Of a stretch of DNA of 64,000 nucleotides, positions 1 to 9,425 are shown in pieces (positions within the stretch are counted from its first letter, which is position 1; each line of letters opens with the position of its first letter). Made by a program: the position numbers and the translations under genes. The DNA lies in assembly GCF_016424485.1 (NCBI RefSeq), contig NZ_JAELUP010000103.1, positions 310,001 to 374,000 on the forward strand, read 5' to 3'. Origin of the DNA: Paenibacillus roseus. Its GTDB lineage: Bacteria > Bacillota > Bacilli > Paenibacillales > Paenibacillaceae. The notes beneath the pieces were generated by a model. The model was given only the letters and a program-made list of their open reading frames with translations. It was not told where the DNA came from and made no database searches.

Positions 1-747
1 ATCTGCCGCGAGCTTGCGACAACTGTGCAGGCGAAGCTGCTGCCGTTCTCGCTGACGCAGCGTTTGGAGCAGGGCGTATACATGGAACCGCCTTATCCGA
101 CTGCTCCGGAGGAATCGGAAGCTGTGGACCGGCAGATTGTGTACCGGGACAGTAAAGGGAGTCTGCAAGAGATTGTTGCTGTTAGTGAGCTTGGTATTCC
201 GGGACGACATAATGCAGCCAATGCGCTGGCAGCAGTTGCCGCATCGCTGGCGGCGGGAGCGCCTGCTGAGAAGCTGGCTCTGCCGCTGCGCGAATTCCGC
301 GGCGTAGAGCACAGGCTTGAGCTGGTCTCCATCAAAAACGGCATCACCTACTACAACGACTCCAAGGCTACGAATCCGACCGCAACCACAATGTCAGTCA
401 GATCGCTTAAGGGGGGCATTATTCTGATTGCGGGCGGCCTGGACCGCGGCTCGGATTACATGGAGTTGCTGCCGCTGTTCCAGGAGCGGGTGAAAGGGCT
501 TGTCGTGATTGGACAGACGCGTGAGAAGCTTGCCCGTGTAGCAGAGTTGGCAGGTTTAGCAAGCGTCATTATCGTCGAACCTGAAGAGGTAGCCGATGAT
601 ACGCTCCGCGCCGCAGTTCGTCATGCGGCTTTAATAGCCGAGCCGGGAGATACGATATTGCTGTCCCCTGCTTGCGCAAGTTGGGATATGTTTGCCTCCT
701 ATGAACAGCGCGGGCGCATTTTTAAAGATTCGGCGCATACCTTGTAA
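1..747 (+). CDS. murD: UDP-N-acetylmuramoylalanine--D-glutamate ligase, C-terminal part
   Basis: MurD adds D-Glu to UDP-MurNAc-L-Ala in the cytoplasm during peptidoglycan precursor synthesis. The frame is open from base 1, so the N-terminal part with most of the ATP-binding core lies outside the window. What remains is the end of the central domain and the C-terminal ligase domain. Visible family motifs are NAANALAAVAA, GVEHRLE, YYNDSKATNP, a GGLDRG loop and the terminal LLSPACASWDMF followed by ERGxxF-like residues. It heads the visible dcw run and the next gene starts 46 bases on. The identification is secure; only the 5' boundary is missing. Confidence 0.96.
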   Translation: MCRELATTVQAKLLPFSLTQRLEQGVYMEPPYPTAPEESEAVDRQIVYRDSKGSLQEIVAVSELGIPGRHNAANALAAVAASLAAGAPAEKLALPLREFRGVEHRLELVSIKNGITYYNDSKATNPTATTMSVRSLKGGIILIAGGLDRGSDYMELLPLFQERVKGLVVIGQTREKLARVAELAGLASVIIVEPEEVADDTLRAAVRHAALIAEPGDTILLSPACASWDMFASYEQRGRIFKDSAHTL

Positions 748-793
748 GTAGGGGGCAAGTCCCTACTTTCTCACGCAAAGGGTGTTGAAGTGT

Positions 794-1891
794 ATGGCCA
801 AGTCAAAATCCGCTCCAGATATATGGCTCATCGTCTCCATTTTACTCATTCTGACGATTGGCCTTATCATGGTGTACAGCGCTAGCGCTGTACTGAGCTT
901 TAATGAATTCGGAGACTCCTTCTATTATTTGAAAAGGCAGATGCTGTTTGCACTGTTAGGCGTCGGGGCGATGTTTCTGACAATGAACACCGATTATTGG
1001 GCTTGGCGCAAGATTTCCAAGCCGGGGCTGCTGATCTGCTTCGGTCTGCTCATTCTTGTGTTGATCCCTGGAATCGGCGTCGTTCGCGGAGGAGCGCGAA
1101 GCTGGCTTGGCATTGGCTCCTTCGGCATTCAGCCATCCGAATTTATGAAGCTGGCCATGGTCATCTTTCTGTCGAAGATGCTGGCGGACAGGCAGGGTCA
1201 GATCACTTCATTTACGAAAGGGCTGCTGCCTCCTCTTTCAATTATGGGCGCCGCCTTCGGCCTCATTATGCTGCAGCCGGATCTTGGAACCGGCACGGTA
1301 ATGGTAGGAGCGTCGCTGCTGGTTATTTTTACGGCCGGAGCGCGGCTTGCCCATCTGGGCTCACTTGCGCTGTTGGGCGTCGCCGGTCTCGTCGGACTGG
1401 TGCTTGCCGCGCCGTACCGGCTGCAGCGGATTACCGCTTTCCTTGATCCGTGGCAGGACCCGCTTGGTGCAGGATATCAGGCGATCCAATCGCTGTATGC
1501 GATTGGTCCCGGCGGTCTTGTCGGGCTTGGACTGGGCATGAGCAGGCAAAAGTATAACTATCTGCCTGAGCCGCAAACTGATTTTATATTTTCGATTCTT
1601 GCCGAGGAGCTTGGATTTATCGGTGGAATGGCGATCATCATGCTGTTTCTGATAGTGGTTTGGCGCGGCATTCGTGCTGCCATTACCGCACCGGATTCGT
1701 TTGGCAGCTTGCTGGCGGTAGGAATTACCGGTATTATTGCGGTTCAGGTGTTAATCAATATTGGTGTAGTAATCGGCATGTTCCCGGTTACCGGAATTAC
1801 GCTCCCGCTTGTCAGCTATGGGGGGTCATCCTTGACGCTCCTGCTGACGGCGCTCGGCATTCTACTTAATATATCCCGCTATTCGAGGTGA
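794..1891 (+). CDS. spoVE: SEDS-family peptidoglycan glycosyltransferase, SpoVE/FtsW type
   Basis: SEDS proteins polymerise lipid II into glycan strands in the membrane together with a class B PBP. The 365-residue protein has about ten hydrophobic segments and the family signatures GIQPSEFMKL, QPDLGTG, GGLVGLGLGMSRQKY, LPEPQTDFIFS and a final GITLPLVSYGGSS. I chose ATG 794 because AAAGGGTG at 777-784 is spaced correctly for it; an in-frame GTG at 782 overlaps that site. In Bacillus the SEDS gene between murD and murG is spoVE (spore cortex). In some relatives it also serves as division FtsW, so the sub-assignment rests on position. Confidence 0.88.
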   Translation: MAKSKSAPDIWLIVSILLILTIGLIMVYSASAVLSFNEFGDSFYYLKRQMLFALLGVGAMFLTMNTDYWAWRKISKPGLLICFGLLILVLIPGIGVVRGGARSWLGIGSFGIQPSEFMKLAMVIFLSKMLADRQGQITSFTKGLLPPLSIMGAAFGLIMLQPDLGTGTVMVGASLLVIFTAGARLAHLGSLALLGVAGLVGLVLAAPYRLQRITAFLDPWQDPLGAGYQAIQSLYAIGPGGLVGLGLGMSRQKYNYLPEPQTDFIFSILAEELGFIGGMAIIMLFLIVVWRGIRAAITAPDSFGSLLAVGITGIIAVQVLINIGVVIGMFPVTGITLPLVSYGGSSLTLLLTALGILLNISRYSR

Positions 1892-1898
1892 TGCGTCC

Positions 1899-2999
1899 AT
1901 GCGAATTGTACTGACCGGCGGCGGCACGGGGGGACATATATATCCCGCTCTTGCTGTCGGCAAGCAAGCCCAACAGGAAATACCCGGGACTTCTCTCCTC
2001 TATATCGGCACAACCAGAGGTCTTGAGTCCAAGATCGTGCCGGCAGAGAATATTCCGTTTGAAGCGGTGGATATTACAGGTTTCAAACGGAAGCTGTCCA
2101 TTGATAATATCAAGACGGTTATGCGTTTCCTCAAGGCGGTAAGCCGCTCCAAGCAATTGCTGCGTAGTTTCAAGCCTGATGTAGTTATTGGCACGGGCGG
2201 ATATGTATGCGGTCCTGTCGTATACGCCGCAGCCAAGCTGGGCATTCCAACTCTGATTCATGAGCAGAATGTTGTTCCCGGCTTGACGAACAAGTTTTTG
2301 AGCCGCTATGCCGGGAGGGTGGCGGTCAGCTTCGAAGCTTCGATCGATCAGTTCGGCGGCAAGCATGTCTTGTACACGGGCAATCCGTGCGCTTCCCAGG
2401 TTGTCCAGGCCGACCGCAGCAAAGGCTTTGCTTCGCTTGGTCTGAACAACGATCGCAAGATTGTGCTGATTGTAGGCGGCAGCCGCGGAGCCAGGGCTGT
2501 CAATGAAGCGGTATTCGATATGATTCCGAAGCTGTCCGGTCTGCCAAATATCCAGTTCGTCTTTGTTACAGGCGAAAGCTATTACGAGCAAGCCAAGCAG
2601 CGCCTGCCCGGGGAAAATGTCCCTTCCAATTTGAAGGTGCTTCCTTATATTCATAATATGGCGCAAGTACTGGCGGCTTCAACGCTGATTGTCAGTCGCT
2701 CGGGTGCATCCTCACTGGCTGAAATTACTGCGCTTGGCATTCCTTCCATTCTTATTCCATCCCCCAACGTAACGAACAATCACCAGGAGCCTAATGCCCG
2801 CAGCCTGGAGGTTGCAGGCGCGGCTGAGATGGTGCTGGAGAGAGAACTAAATGGAGACGATCTGTTCCGAAGAATTACGTCTATTGTTACTTCTCCTCAG
2901 CGGCTCGCTTCGATGAAGGAAGCGGCGCTTACACTCGGCAAGCCGGAATCGGCAAGCCTGATTGTAACCGAGCTGAAACGACTGGGCGGCCGAACGTAG
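1899..2999 (+). CDS. murG: UDP-GlcNAc:lipid I N-acetylglucosaminyltransferase
   Basis: MurG transfers GlcNAc to lipid I to give lipid II at the inner face of the membrane. The 366-residue protein is of usual length. It opens with GGTGGHIYPALAVG, the Gly-rich acceptor-binding loop, carries HEQNVVPGLTNK, has the second Gly loop GGSRGARAVNEA, and shows the nucleotide-sugar motif SRSGASSLAEITALG followed by PNVTNNHQEPNA. GAGGTG at 1884-1889 sits inside the end of the upstream gene, so translation is probably coupled. A gap of about 150 bases follows before murB. Confidence 0.96.
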   Translation: MRIVLTGGGTGGHIYPALAVGKQAQQEIPGTSLLYIGTTRGLESKIVPAENIPFEAVDITGFKRKLSIDNIKTVMRFLKAVSRSKQLLRSFKPDVVIGTGGYVCGPVVYAAAKLGIPTLIHEQNVVPGLTNKFLSRYAGRVAVSFEASIDQFGGKHVLYTGNPCASQVVQADRSKGFASLGLNNDRKIVLIVGGSRGARAVNEAVFDMIPKLSGLPNIQFVFVTGESYYEQAKQRLPGENVPSNLKVLPYIHNMAQVLAASTLIVSRSGASSLAEITALGIPSILIPSPNVTNNHQEPNARSLEVAGAAEMVLERELNGDDLFRRITSIVTSPQRLASMKEAALTLGKPESASLIVTELKRLGGRT

Positions 3000-3151
3000 C
3001 CGCCCTTTAGCCCGTATGGGCCATTGTCACACTCCCCTCTCAGAGGGCATAAGATACGTTATAATCGTGATCGCTTCCCTAGGCGTAAGCGATTGTCAAA
3101 TCCGATACTAGAAACAGGCAACCCTTATAACAGCACGAAGGAGGTCCAGCA

Positions 3152-4057
3152 ATGCGACATTTTATTGATGAATTGAAGCAGTCAATCGACTGCGAGGTCA
3201 GGCTTAACGAACCGTTGGCCGAATATACAACCTGGAAAATCGGAGGGCCCGCGGATGCTCTGATTGCTCCCGCGAGCAAAGAAGAACTAATAAACGTCAT
3301 GCGCCTCATTCATAAGCATAAAATGCCGTGGATCGCGCTGGGCCGCGGTTCCAATCTGCTAGTGAGCGATAAAGGAATACGCGGGGCAGTCCTTCGTCTG
3401 GGAGACGGGATGAATGATGTTCGTTTTGATCAAGATCTGGTAGAGGCGGGCGCCTCCTATTCCTTTATCAAACTGTCTGTTATGGCAGGGAAACAAGGGT
3501 TGACCGGATTGGAGTTTGCCGGAGGCATACCAGGTTCGGTCGGTGGAGCCGTCTATATGAACGCCGGAGCGCTCGGATCGGATGTTTCACGAGTATTCAA
3601 ATCAGCCGAGATTGTACTGGAGACAGGGGAATTGGTTCAGTATGGACCGGAGGATATGAAGTTTGCCTACCGGCATTCTGTACTGCATGAGCTAAATGGC
3701 ATTGTAGTGAGCGCGACTTTCCAGCTTGCGAAAGGCGAGAAGGCGGAGATAACCGCGGCGATGGCCGCCAATAAGGAGCGGAGGCTTCGCACGCAGCCGC
3801 TTCAGATGGCTTGCGCAGGCAGTGTGTTTCGCAATCCGCCCGGCGATTATGCCGCCCGCCTTGTTGAGGCATCAGGGCTTAAAGGCTTGCGCAGCGGCGG
3901 GGCAGAGGTATCTACGATGCATGCCAATTTCATTGTCAACACCGGCCAAGCGACGGCTGAAGACGTTCTTTCCCTCATGGCCAATATCCAGCGTAAAGTC
4001 AAGGAAGACAGCGGAATTGACTTGGTACCCGAAGTATTGGCGGTGGGTGAGCGGTAA
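3152..4057 (+). CDS. murB: UDP-N-acetylenolpyruvoylglucosamine reductase
   Basis: MurB reduces enolpyruvyl-UDP-GlcNAc to UDP-MurNAc with NADPH and FAD. The 301-residue protein shows the FAD-binding stretch YTTWKIGGPADALI, LGRGSNLLVSDKG, GGIPGSVGGAVYMNAG and the catalytic serine segment CAGSVFRNP. Size and motif order fit the short Bacillus-type MurB. AAGGAGGT lies just upstream of ATG 3152. Its place between murG and the following murA is typical of sporulating Bacillota dcw clusters. Confidence 0.95.
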   Translation: MRHFIDELKQSIDCEVRLNEPLAEYTTWKIGGPADALIAPASKEELINVMRLIHKHKMPWIALGRGSNLLVSDKGIRGAVLRLGDGMNDVRFDQDLVEAGASYSFIKLSVMAGKQGLTGLEFAGGIPGSVGGAVYMNAGALGSDVSRVFKSAEIVLETGELVQYGPEDMKFAYRHSVLHELNGIVVSATFQLAKGEKAEITAAMAANKERRLRTQPLQMACAGSVFRNPPGDYAARLVEASGLKGLRSGGAEVSTMHANFIVNTGQATAEDVLSLMANIQRKVKEDSGIDLVPEVLAVGER

Positions 4058-4072
4058 ATCGGAGGTGATACA

Positions 4073-5356
4073 TTGGACAAATTGGTGATTGAAGGCGGGA
4101 AACCTCTCTCAGGAACCATTGTTATCCAAGGAGCAAAAAATGCCGCATTGCCGATTTTAGCTGCCAGCATGCTGGTCGAGGGCACGGTCATTCTTGACCA
4201 TGTGCCGAAGCTGCGGGACATTGAGGTAATGCTTGACATTTTACGCGAGCTTGGCTGCCGGGCTGAGCACAATGCCCAGACGGTAGTGCTGGATACATCT
4301 GCGCTGCATTCCGTCCATATTCCAGAGGAGCTTATGGGACAGATGCGGTCCTCGATCTTCCTGATGGGACCGCTGCTTTCCAGGTTCGGCGAGGTTCAGC
4401 TTTATCAGCCGGGCGGCTGCGCCATCGGGGAACGTAAAATCGATATCCATTTGAGAGGGCTCAAGGCGCTCGGGGCGGAGATCGAGGAGTTTGGAAATCG
4501 TATGGTATGCCGTACGGAAGGTTTGAAGGGAACGGATATTCATCTGGATTTTCCAAGCGTCGGCGCAACGGAAAATCTGATGATGGCGGCCGTACTGGCA
4601 GAAGGGACGACTAGGATCTCCAATGCTGCGCGGGAGCCGGAAATTCAGGATCTTCAGCATTTTCTGAATAAGATGGGCGCGAAGATTACGGGTGCGGGGA
4701 CAGATACAATTACGATAGAAGGCGTTGGCTCGCTTGCTCCTTGCCGCTATAAAGTGATCCCGGATCGCATTGTGACAGGGACGGTCATGGTGGCGGCGGC
4801 GGCTACAGGCGGACAGGTGACCTTGCAGAATACGAATCCGGATCATTTGACGTCGCTGATTCATGTGCTGCGGCGTGCAGGTGTTCAAGTGATAGCTGAC
4901 GGTGATATAATAAAGATCGGATGCTCGGGCAGACCGGGTGCGGTGGAGCGGGTTGTGACTGCCCCTTATCCGGCTTTCCCGACAGATCTCCAGTCGCAGG
5001 TGATGGTGCTGCTTGCCATATCAGACGGCATCAGCGTCATGAAGGAGACGATCTTTGAAGGACGCTTCAAGCATGTTGATGAGCTGTCCAGAATGGGAGC
5101 GGATATCCGGGTTGATTACAACTCGGCGGTCATTCGCGGGGTGCGGCGACTCCATGGAACCACCGTGGAAGCAACGGATTTGCGTGCGGGAGCGGCGCTG
5201 GTTATTGCCGGCCTCGTCGCCAAAGGCAAGACAGTGGTGGAAAATGTGCATCATATCGACCGCGGGTATGATCAAATCGAAGAGATGTTCAACCAGCTCG
5301 GCGCGCGGATTACGCGTTATGCTGCGATCTCTAATAATCAAGTCATATCAGGTTGA
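4073..5356 (+). CDS. murA: UDP-N-acetylglucosamine 1-carboxyvinyltransferase
   Basis: MurA transfers the enolpyruvyl group of PEP to UDP-GlcNAc, the first committed step of peptidoglycan synthesis. The 427-residue protein has the N-terminal QGAKNAALPILAAS with the conserved Lys/Asn, RSSIFLMGPLL, and GGCAIGERKID, whose Cys is the fosfomycin-reactive catalytic residue. Translation starts at TTG 4073 after GGAGGTG near 4061-4067; no suitable ATG is nearby. It follows murB by 15 bases, so the two are co-transcribed. Confidence 0.95.
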   Translation: MDKLVIEGGKPLSGTIVIQGAKNAALPILAASMLVEGTVILDHVPKLRDIEVMLDILRELGCRAEHNAQTVVLDTSALHSVHIPEELMGQMRSSIFLMGPLLSRFGEVQLYQPGGCAIGERKIDIHLRGLKALGAEIEEFGNRMVCRTEGLKGTDIHLDFPSVGATENLMMAAVLAEGTTRISNAAREPEIQDLQHFLNKMGAKITGAGTDTITIEGVGSLAPCRYKVIPDRIVTGTVMVAAAATGGQVTLQNTNPDHLTSLIHVLRRAGVQVIADGDIIKIGCSGRPGAVERVVTAPYPAFPTDLQSQVMVLLAISDGISVMKETIFEGRFKHVDELSRMGADIRVDYNSAVIRGVRRLHGTTVEATDLRAGAALVIAGLVAKGKTVVENVHHIDRGYDQIEEMFNQLGARITRYAAISNNQVISG

Positions 5357-5494
5357 GAAGCTTTTTCATTTATTCAGCAGCCGGTTCCTCGGGCACGGGG
5401 GACCGGATATATTATTTTATTATGAATCGGATGGATTTATGCTGAACCTGGATTGAACGATAACACTCCAAGTTGCCCTGTAGAGGAGGAAGCA

Positions 5495-6268
5495 ATGGAA
5501 CAAACGCAATTTATGCCGGTGCTTAAAGAGCCCGAGTCCAAGAAGAAAGGCAACAGGAAGCTGTTGATTATTCTTTTTCTGCTGTTTGCGGTTTTGCTGG
5601 CGATCCTGTTTTTCAACTCCTCAATCAGTAAAATATCATCCATCGGCATTTCCGGGCAGCAGTATATCGGAGCGGCTGAAGTAGAGGAGGCCTCGGGTAT
5701 AGTCGTGGGCGACGCCTTCTTTGGCACATCTTCCAGTACGATCGAGGCGAGGATTGAGAAGCTGAGTTCTGTGAGCAAGGCTACGGTCACGAAGAACTTT
5801 CCCGGCGAAGTACAAATTAAGGTTGAAGAATATTCTTCTGTCGGATATGAGCTCTCACCGCAGGGAGAAATTACAGCGCTGCTCTCCAATGGAACCACAC
5901 TGTCGATGCAGGGTAGGGATTTTGTTGTGGACAAGCCCGTTCTGGCCCAGTGGCCGGACAAGGACCCGTATAAGGTAGAATTGACCAAAGTTCTAGGTGA
6001 ATTGCCGCCTGCGATCATTGGCGATTTTTCAGAAATTATCCCGATTCCTTCGACGGCTTATCCCGACCGGATCAAAATTTACACCCGTACTCAGTTTGAG
6101 GTCATTACAGCGATATCCTTTCTCAAGGAGAAAGCTCCAAAGCTGAGCGCGGTAATCGAGCAGCAAGCGCCTGGCAAGGTGACGATGCTCCTGGCCGATA
6201 CTTATTCCGAATACCAGTCAGACTTCCTAGAAAGTGAAGATTCTAATGAAAAAGAGACTACTCAATAG
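5495..6268 (+). CDS. divIB: Cell division protein DivIB/FtsQ
   Basis: FtsQ/DivIB is a bitopic membrane protein of the divisome that works with FtsL and FtsB/DivIC. The 257-residue product has a basic cytoplasmic tail, one membrane helix (about residues 25-45, rich in Leu, Ile and Phe) and an extracellular POTRA-like region beginning ISSIGISGQQYIG, then KATVTKNFPGEVQIKVEEYSS. AGAGGAGG at 5482-5489 selects ATG 5495 over an in-frame TTG at 5453. It ends the mur run; ftsA begins after a 284-base gap. Confidence 0.9.
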   Translation: MEQTQFMPVLKEPESKKKGNRKLLIILFLLFAVLLAILFFNSSISKISSIGISGQQYIGAAEVEEASGIVVGDAFFGTSSSTIEARIEKLSSVSKATVTKNFPGEVQIKVEEYSSVGYELSPQGEITALLSNGTTLSMQGRDFVVDKPVLAQWPDKDPYKVELTKVLGELPPAIIGDFSEIIPIPSTAYPDRIKIYTRTQFEVITAISFLKEKAPKLSAVIEQQAPGKVTMLLADTYSEYQSDFLESEDSNEKETTQ

Positions 6269-6399
6269 CTTTAAAGAATGGTAGAATTTTATTTATGGGA
6301 TTTCACCTATTTTAACGGACGAGTTTACCCTGCAACAATGCCAATGGCGGCTGAATTGCGATTTTGCAGTATAGATGGAGCAGAATTCGTCTTCCTCAA

Positions 6400-6435
6400 A
6401 CCTGCCGTTGCGGTGTTTACCGTAAATTGGCAGGT
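6400..6435 (+). terminator. Possible terminator after divIB
   Basis: ACCTGCC and GGCAGGT form a 7-bp stem with an inner GCGGT/ACCGT pairing, followed by TCTTTG. The T tract is short, so termination may be partial. Confidence 0.35.
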
Positions 6436-6465
6436 CTTTGTAGATGAAAAATGTTGTAGAAAAAA

Positions 6466-6493
6466 GAGGGATAATATAAAGTACGTTGAATAT
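6466..6493 (+). promoter_or_regulatory. Candidate SigH promoter of ftsAZ
   Basis: GAGGGATAA (6466-6474) and GTTGAATAT (6485-6493), 10 bases apart, resemble the SigH consensus RnAGGAwWW / RnnGAATww with one mismatch in the -35 box and slightly short spacing. In Bacillus subtilis ftsAZ has a SigH promoter, so the position is reasonable. This is a pattern reading only. Confidence 0.4.
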
Positions 6494-6552
6494 GTAGAAC
6501 AGTGTGTTAGTCCCAACCTAACTTATTTCTGTTGAAACGGAGGTGCCACGGG

Positions 6553-7794
6553 TTGAGCAGCAACGACATTATCGTCAGTTTGGACATCGGTACATCCAAG
6601 GTTCGTGCTATTATTGGTGAAGTGACGAACGGAGCCATTAATATTATTGGGGTTGGATCTGCCGACTCGGAGGGTATTCGCAAAGGAGCAATAGTAGATA
6701 TTGACCAGACCGTGCAATCCATCCGTAATGCTGTGGATCACGCGGAACGCATGGTAGGTATTCAAATAACCGATGTATACATGGGTATTCAGGGCAACCA
6801 TATCGGATTGCAGACCAATCATGGTGTAGTAGCGGTATCCAATGAGGATCGGGAAATCGGAGAAGAAGATATCGAACGTGTGCTTCAGGCAGCCAAGGTA
6901 GTAGCCTTGCCCCCGGAGCGTGAAATTATCGGACTTGTTCCTAAGCAGTTCCTGGTCGATGGACTTGATGGCATTTCAGACCCGCGCGGCATGATTGGCG
7001 TGCGCCTGGAAGTGGAAGCAACCGTAATTACCGGTGCCAAGACAGCAATACATAACCTGATCCGCTGCGTAGAGAAGGCGGACCTGCGTATTTCGGGCGT
7101 CATTCTGATGTCGCTTGCATCGGGGCAGATGGCTTTGACCAAGGATGAGAAGTCAATGGGAACCGTGCTTGTTGATATTGGAGCAGGCTCCTGTACGCTC
7201 GCTATTTTCGAGCAGGGCAATCTGGCTGCAACCTCGACATTGCCTATCGGCGGGGAGTATGTAACCAATGATATTTCCTACGGCTTGCGTACCCAGACAG
7301 AGCAGGCTGAGAAAATCAAGCTGAAATACGGATGTGCAATGATTGACGATGCAGCCGACGATCAGCGCTTTAAAGTAATGAGAATGGGCAGCAATGTGGA
7401 AAAAGAGTTTTCCCAAGTGGACTTGGCTAATATTATTGAGCCGCGGATGCAGGAAGTGTTTCACTTGGCGCTCCAAGAGGTTAAGCGTCTTGGCTTTGGT
7501 GATAAGGTAGGAGGGTACGTTCTTACTGGCGGTGCGGTATCTATGCCGGGCGTTCTCCAGTTGGCCCAGCTTGAGCTTCAATCCTCGGTTCGAATTGCGG
7601 TTCCCGACTATATTGGCGTGCGTGATCCGGCTTATACGAGCGGAGTCGGCATGATACAATATGTTTCCAAGTACATGAAAAGCCGTCCTGCTGGAGCATC
7701 GAAGAAAACGAGCAATCGGAAAGCCAATCCTTCTGCGCCCTCCAAACCCGGACTGTTTGAGCGGTTAAAAAATATGTTTAGCGAATTCATTTGA
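6553..7794 (+). CDS. ftsA: Cell division protein FtsA
   Basis: FtsA is an actin-like ATPase that tethers FtsZ to the membrane. The protein opens with [17 protein letters not shown] (phosphate 1 loop), contains [16 protein letters not shown] (phosphate 2) and [13 protein letters not shown] (adenosine loop), and ends with a short amphipathic helix, [14 protein letters not shown], the membrane-targeting sequence. CGGAGGTG at 6538-6545 points to TTG 6553 as start, giving 413 residues. An in-frame TTG at 6532 would place the ribosome site inside the gene. It lies 16 bases before ftsZ. Confidence 0.94.
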   Translation: MSSNDIIVSLDIGTSKVRAIIGEVTNGAINIIGVGSADSEGIRKGAIVDIDQTVQSIRNAVDHAERMVGIQITDVYMGIQGNHIGLQTNHGVVAVSNEDREIGEEDIERVLQAAKVVALPPEREIIGLVPKQFLVDGLDGISDPRGMIGVRLEVEATVITGAKTAIHNLIRCVEKADLRISGVILMSLASGQMALTKDEKSMGTVLVDIGAGSCTLAIFEQGNLAATSTLPIGGEYVTNDISYGLRTQTEQAEKIKLKYGCAMIDDAADDQRFKVMRMGSNVEKEFSQVDLANIIEPRMQEVFHLALQEVKRLGFGDKVGGYVLTGGAVSMPGVLQLAQLELQSSVRIAVPDYIGVRDPAYTSGVGMIQYVSKYMKSRPAGASKKTSNRKANPSAPSKPGLFERLKNMFSEFI

Positions 7795-7810
7795 TCGGGG
7801 GATAATAGAA

Positions 7811-8926
7811 ATGTTGGAATTCGATTTCGATCTGGAGCAGTTGGCGCAGATTAAAGTCATCGGGGTCGGTGGCGGCGGCAGCAATGCGGTAAACCGGATG
7901 ATTGAGAACGGTGTAAAAGGTGTTGAATTTATAACTGTTAATACAGATGCGCAAGCGCTGCATCTTGCCATGTCGGAGCATAAGCTCCAAATTGGCGACA
8001 AATTGACTCGCGGACTCGGCGCTGGAGCCAACCCGGAGGTCGGCAAAAAGGCGGCCGAAGAGTCTAGAGAGCTGATTGCCAATACTCTCAAAGGTGCGGA
8101 CATGGTGTTCGTTACAGCAGGAATGGGCGGTGGTACTGGAACAGGCGCGGCCCCGGTTATTGCAGAGATTGCTCGCGAATGCGGCGCGCTCACTGTGGGC
8201 GTCGTCACTCGTCCATTTACATTTGAAGGACGGAAGCGTTGCGGACAAGCTGAACTGGGTATCGAGGCGCTCAAGGAAAAGGTCGATACATTGATTGTGA
8301 TTCCAAACGACCGCTTGCTTGAGATCGTGGATAAGAAGACGCCGATGCTGGAGGCTTTCAAGGCAGCGGATAATGTTCTTCGTCAAGCTGTACAAGGTAT
8401 TTCGGACTTGATCGCTGTACCGGGACTGATCAACCTCGACTTTGCAGACGTCAAAACAATTATGACAGAGCGTGGCTCCGCCTTGATGGGAATCGGGATT
8501 GCAAGCGGTGAGAACCGTGCTGCCGAGGCGGCGCGCAAAGCCATTATGAGCCCGCTTCTGGAAACCTCCATTGATGGCGCACGGGGTGTCATTATGAATA
8601 TTACCGGAGGCTCCAATCTTTCGCTTTACGAAGTCAATGAGGCTGCTGAGATCGTTATTGCCGCATCCGATCCGGAAGTGAATATGATTTTTGGTGCAAT
8701 CATTGATGAAGATTTGAAGGATGATTTCAAGGTAACTGTTATTGCAACAGGATTCGAGCACAAAGCAGCTCCAGTTCGCCGTCACATAGGCCAGCCAGCT
8801 GAAAGTGGCGAGGCTCGCCCAAGCTCTTCCTCGTCATCCAACCTGAAGCCATTCGGCAACAATACAAGCAGCGATCAACTGGACATTCCTGCATTCTTGA
8901 GAAACCGTCCACGCTCTGATCGTTAA
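7811..8926 (+). CDS. ftsZ: Cell division GTPase FtsZ
   Basis: FtsZ is the tubulin homologue that forms the Z ring. The 371-residue protein has [16 protein letters not shown] at the N-terminus and the tubulin signature [11 protein letters not shown]. The central [10 protein letters not shown] and a Ser/Asn-rich linker (about 325-350) are also present. The conserved C-terminal peptide DIPAFLRNR binds FtsA, SepF and others. Both membrane anchors, ftsA upstream and sepF at 14.1 kb, are in the window. A strong terminator follows. Confidence 0.97.
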   Translation: MLEFDFDLEQLAQIKVIGVGGGGSNAVNRMIENGVKGVEFITVNTDAQALHLAMSEHKLQIGDKLTRGLGAGANPEVGKKAAEESRELIANTLKGADMVFVTAGMGGGTGTGAAPVIAEIARECGALTVGVVTRPFTFEGRKRCGQAELGIEALKEKVDTLIVIPNDRLLEIVDKKTPMLEAFKAADNVLRQAVQGISDLIAVPGLINLDFADVKTIMTERGSALMGIGIASGENRAAEAARKAIMSPLLETSIDGARGVIMNITGGSNLSLYEVNEAAEIVIAASDPEVNMIFGAIIDEDLKDDFKVTVIATGFEHKAAPVRRHIGQPAESGEARPSSSSSSNLKPFGNNTSSDQLDIPAFLRNRPRSDR

Positions 8927-8979
8927 TTGCCATTGTTATCAGGCAATCTTTTAAATTCTTTTACTCTAAATAGTACCGG

Positions 8980-9006
8980 GACTGCCCTTTGGGGCAGTCT
9001 TTTTTT
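8980..9006 (+). terminator. Terminator after ftsZ
   Basis: GACTGCCC pairs with GGGCAGTC across a 4-base loop and is followed directly by seven T residues. It closes the mur-fts transcript. Confidence 0.9.
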
Positions 9007-9185
9007 GTATTTCAGGAAAAAATGTAATCATTTCTTATTCTGCAAATTGGTAAAAAGCTCAATGCTAGAGGAAGCTTCTAGTATGATGCTTGCCCAAGCA
9101 AATCAAACCCGCAGGCAATTCTAGGACTGCTTAAGTAAAGTTGAAATCTAAAAGGGTAATCTTGCAATTCGCATACATGGAATTA

Positions 9186-9228
9186 AAGAATTGATGTCAA
9201 ACGGAAGAGACATCAGTTCTTTTTATTT
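9186..9228 (+). terminator. Second hairpin with T-rich tail upstream of spoIIGA
   Basis: AAGAATTGATGTC (9186-9198) pairs with GACATCAGTTCTT (9209-9221), with one G-U pair, then TTTATTTTG. No gene is seen between the ftsZ terminator and this one (9007-9185), so it may end read-through or a small transcript. Its purpose is unknown. Confidence 0.55.
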
Positions 9229-9264
9229 TGGCTGAGAAACGATTAAATTTCCCTCCCATGAAAA

Positions 9265-9331
9265 CTCGACAAAAAAACAGGGGTCATGACGGCATGTTTA
9301 GACAGACATTGAAATAAGATTTTAATATACT
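9265..9331 (+). promoter_or_regulatory. Spo0A-type spoIIG promoter region
   Basis: A 0A-like box lies on the minus strand at 9265-9274 (reads TTTTGTCGAG). It is followed by TAGACA (9299-9304) and TATACT (9326-9331) separated by 21 bases. The Bacillus spoIIG promoter is known for Spo0A activation and an over-long spacer between good SigA boxes. The pattern and position match that design. Confidence 0.6.
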
Positions 9332-9425
9332 GGGTTCAAGTCAATCCGGGTCTTGTACAACTTGACCGAAGAAAGTCAGCAGCCGGCAACCAGCAAGGCT
9401 AAAGTGAGCGGCTTCAGGCAGGGAG

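Noticed and set aside
1866-2666. Leftward 266-codon frame over murG
   Set aside because: Shadow of murG; composition is not protein-like.
6278-6535. 85-codon frame between divIB and ftsA
   Set aside because: No ribosome site, overlaps promoter and hairpin elements and the ftsA leader.
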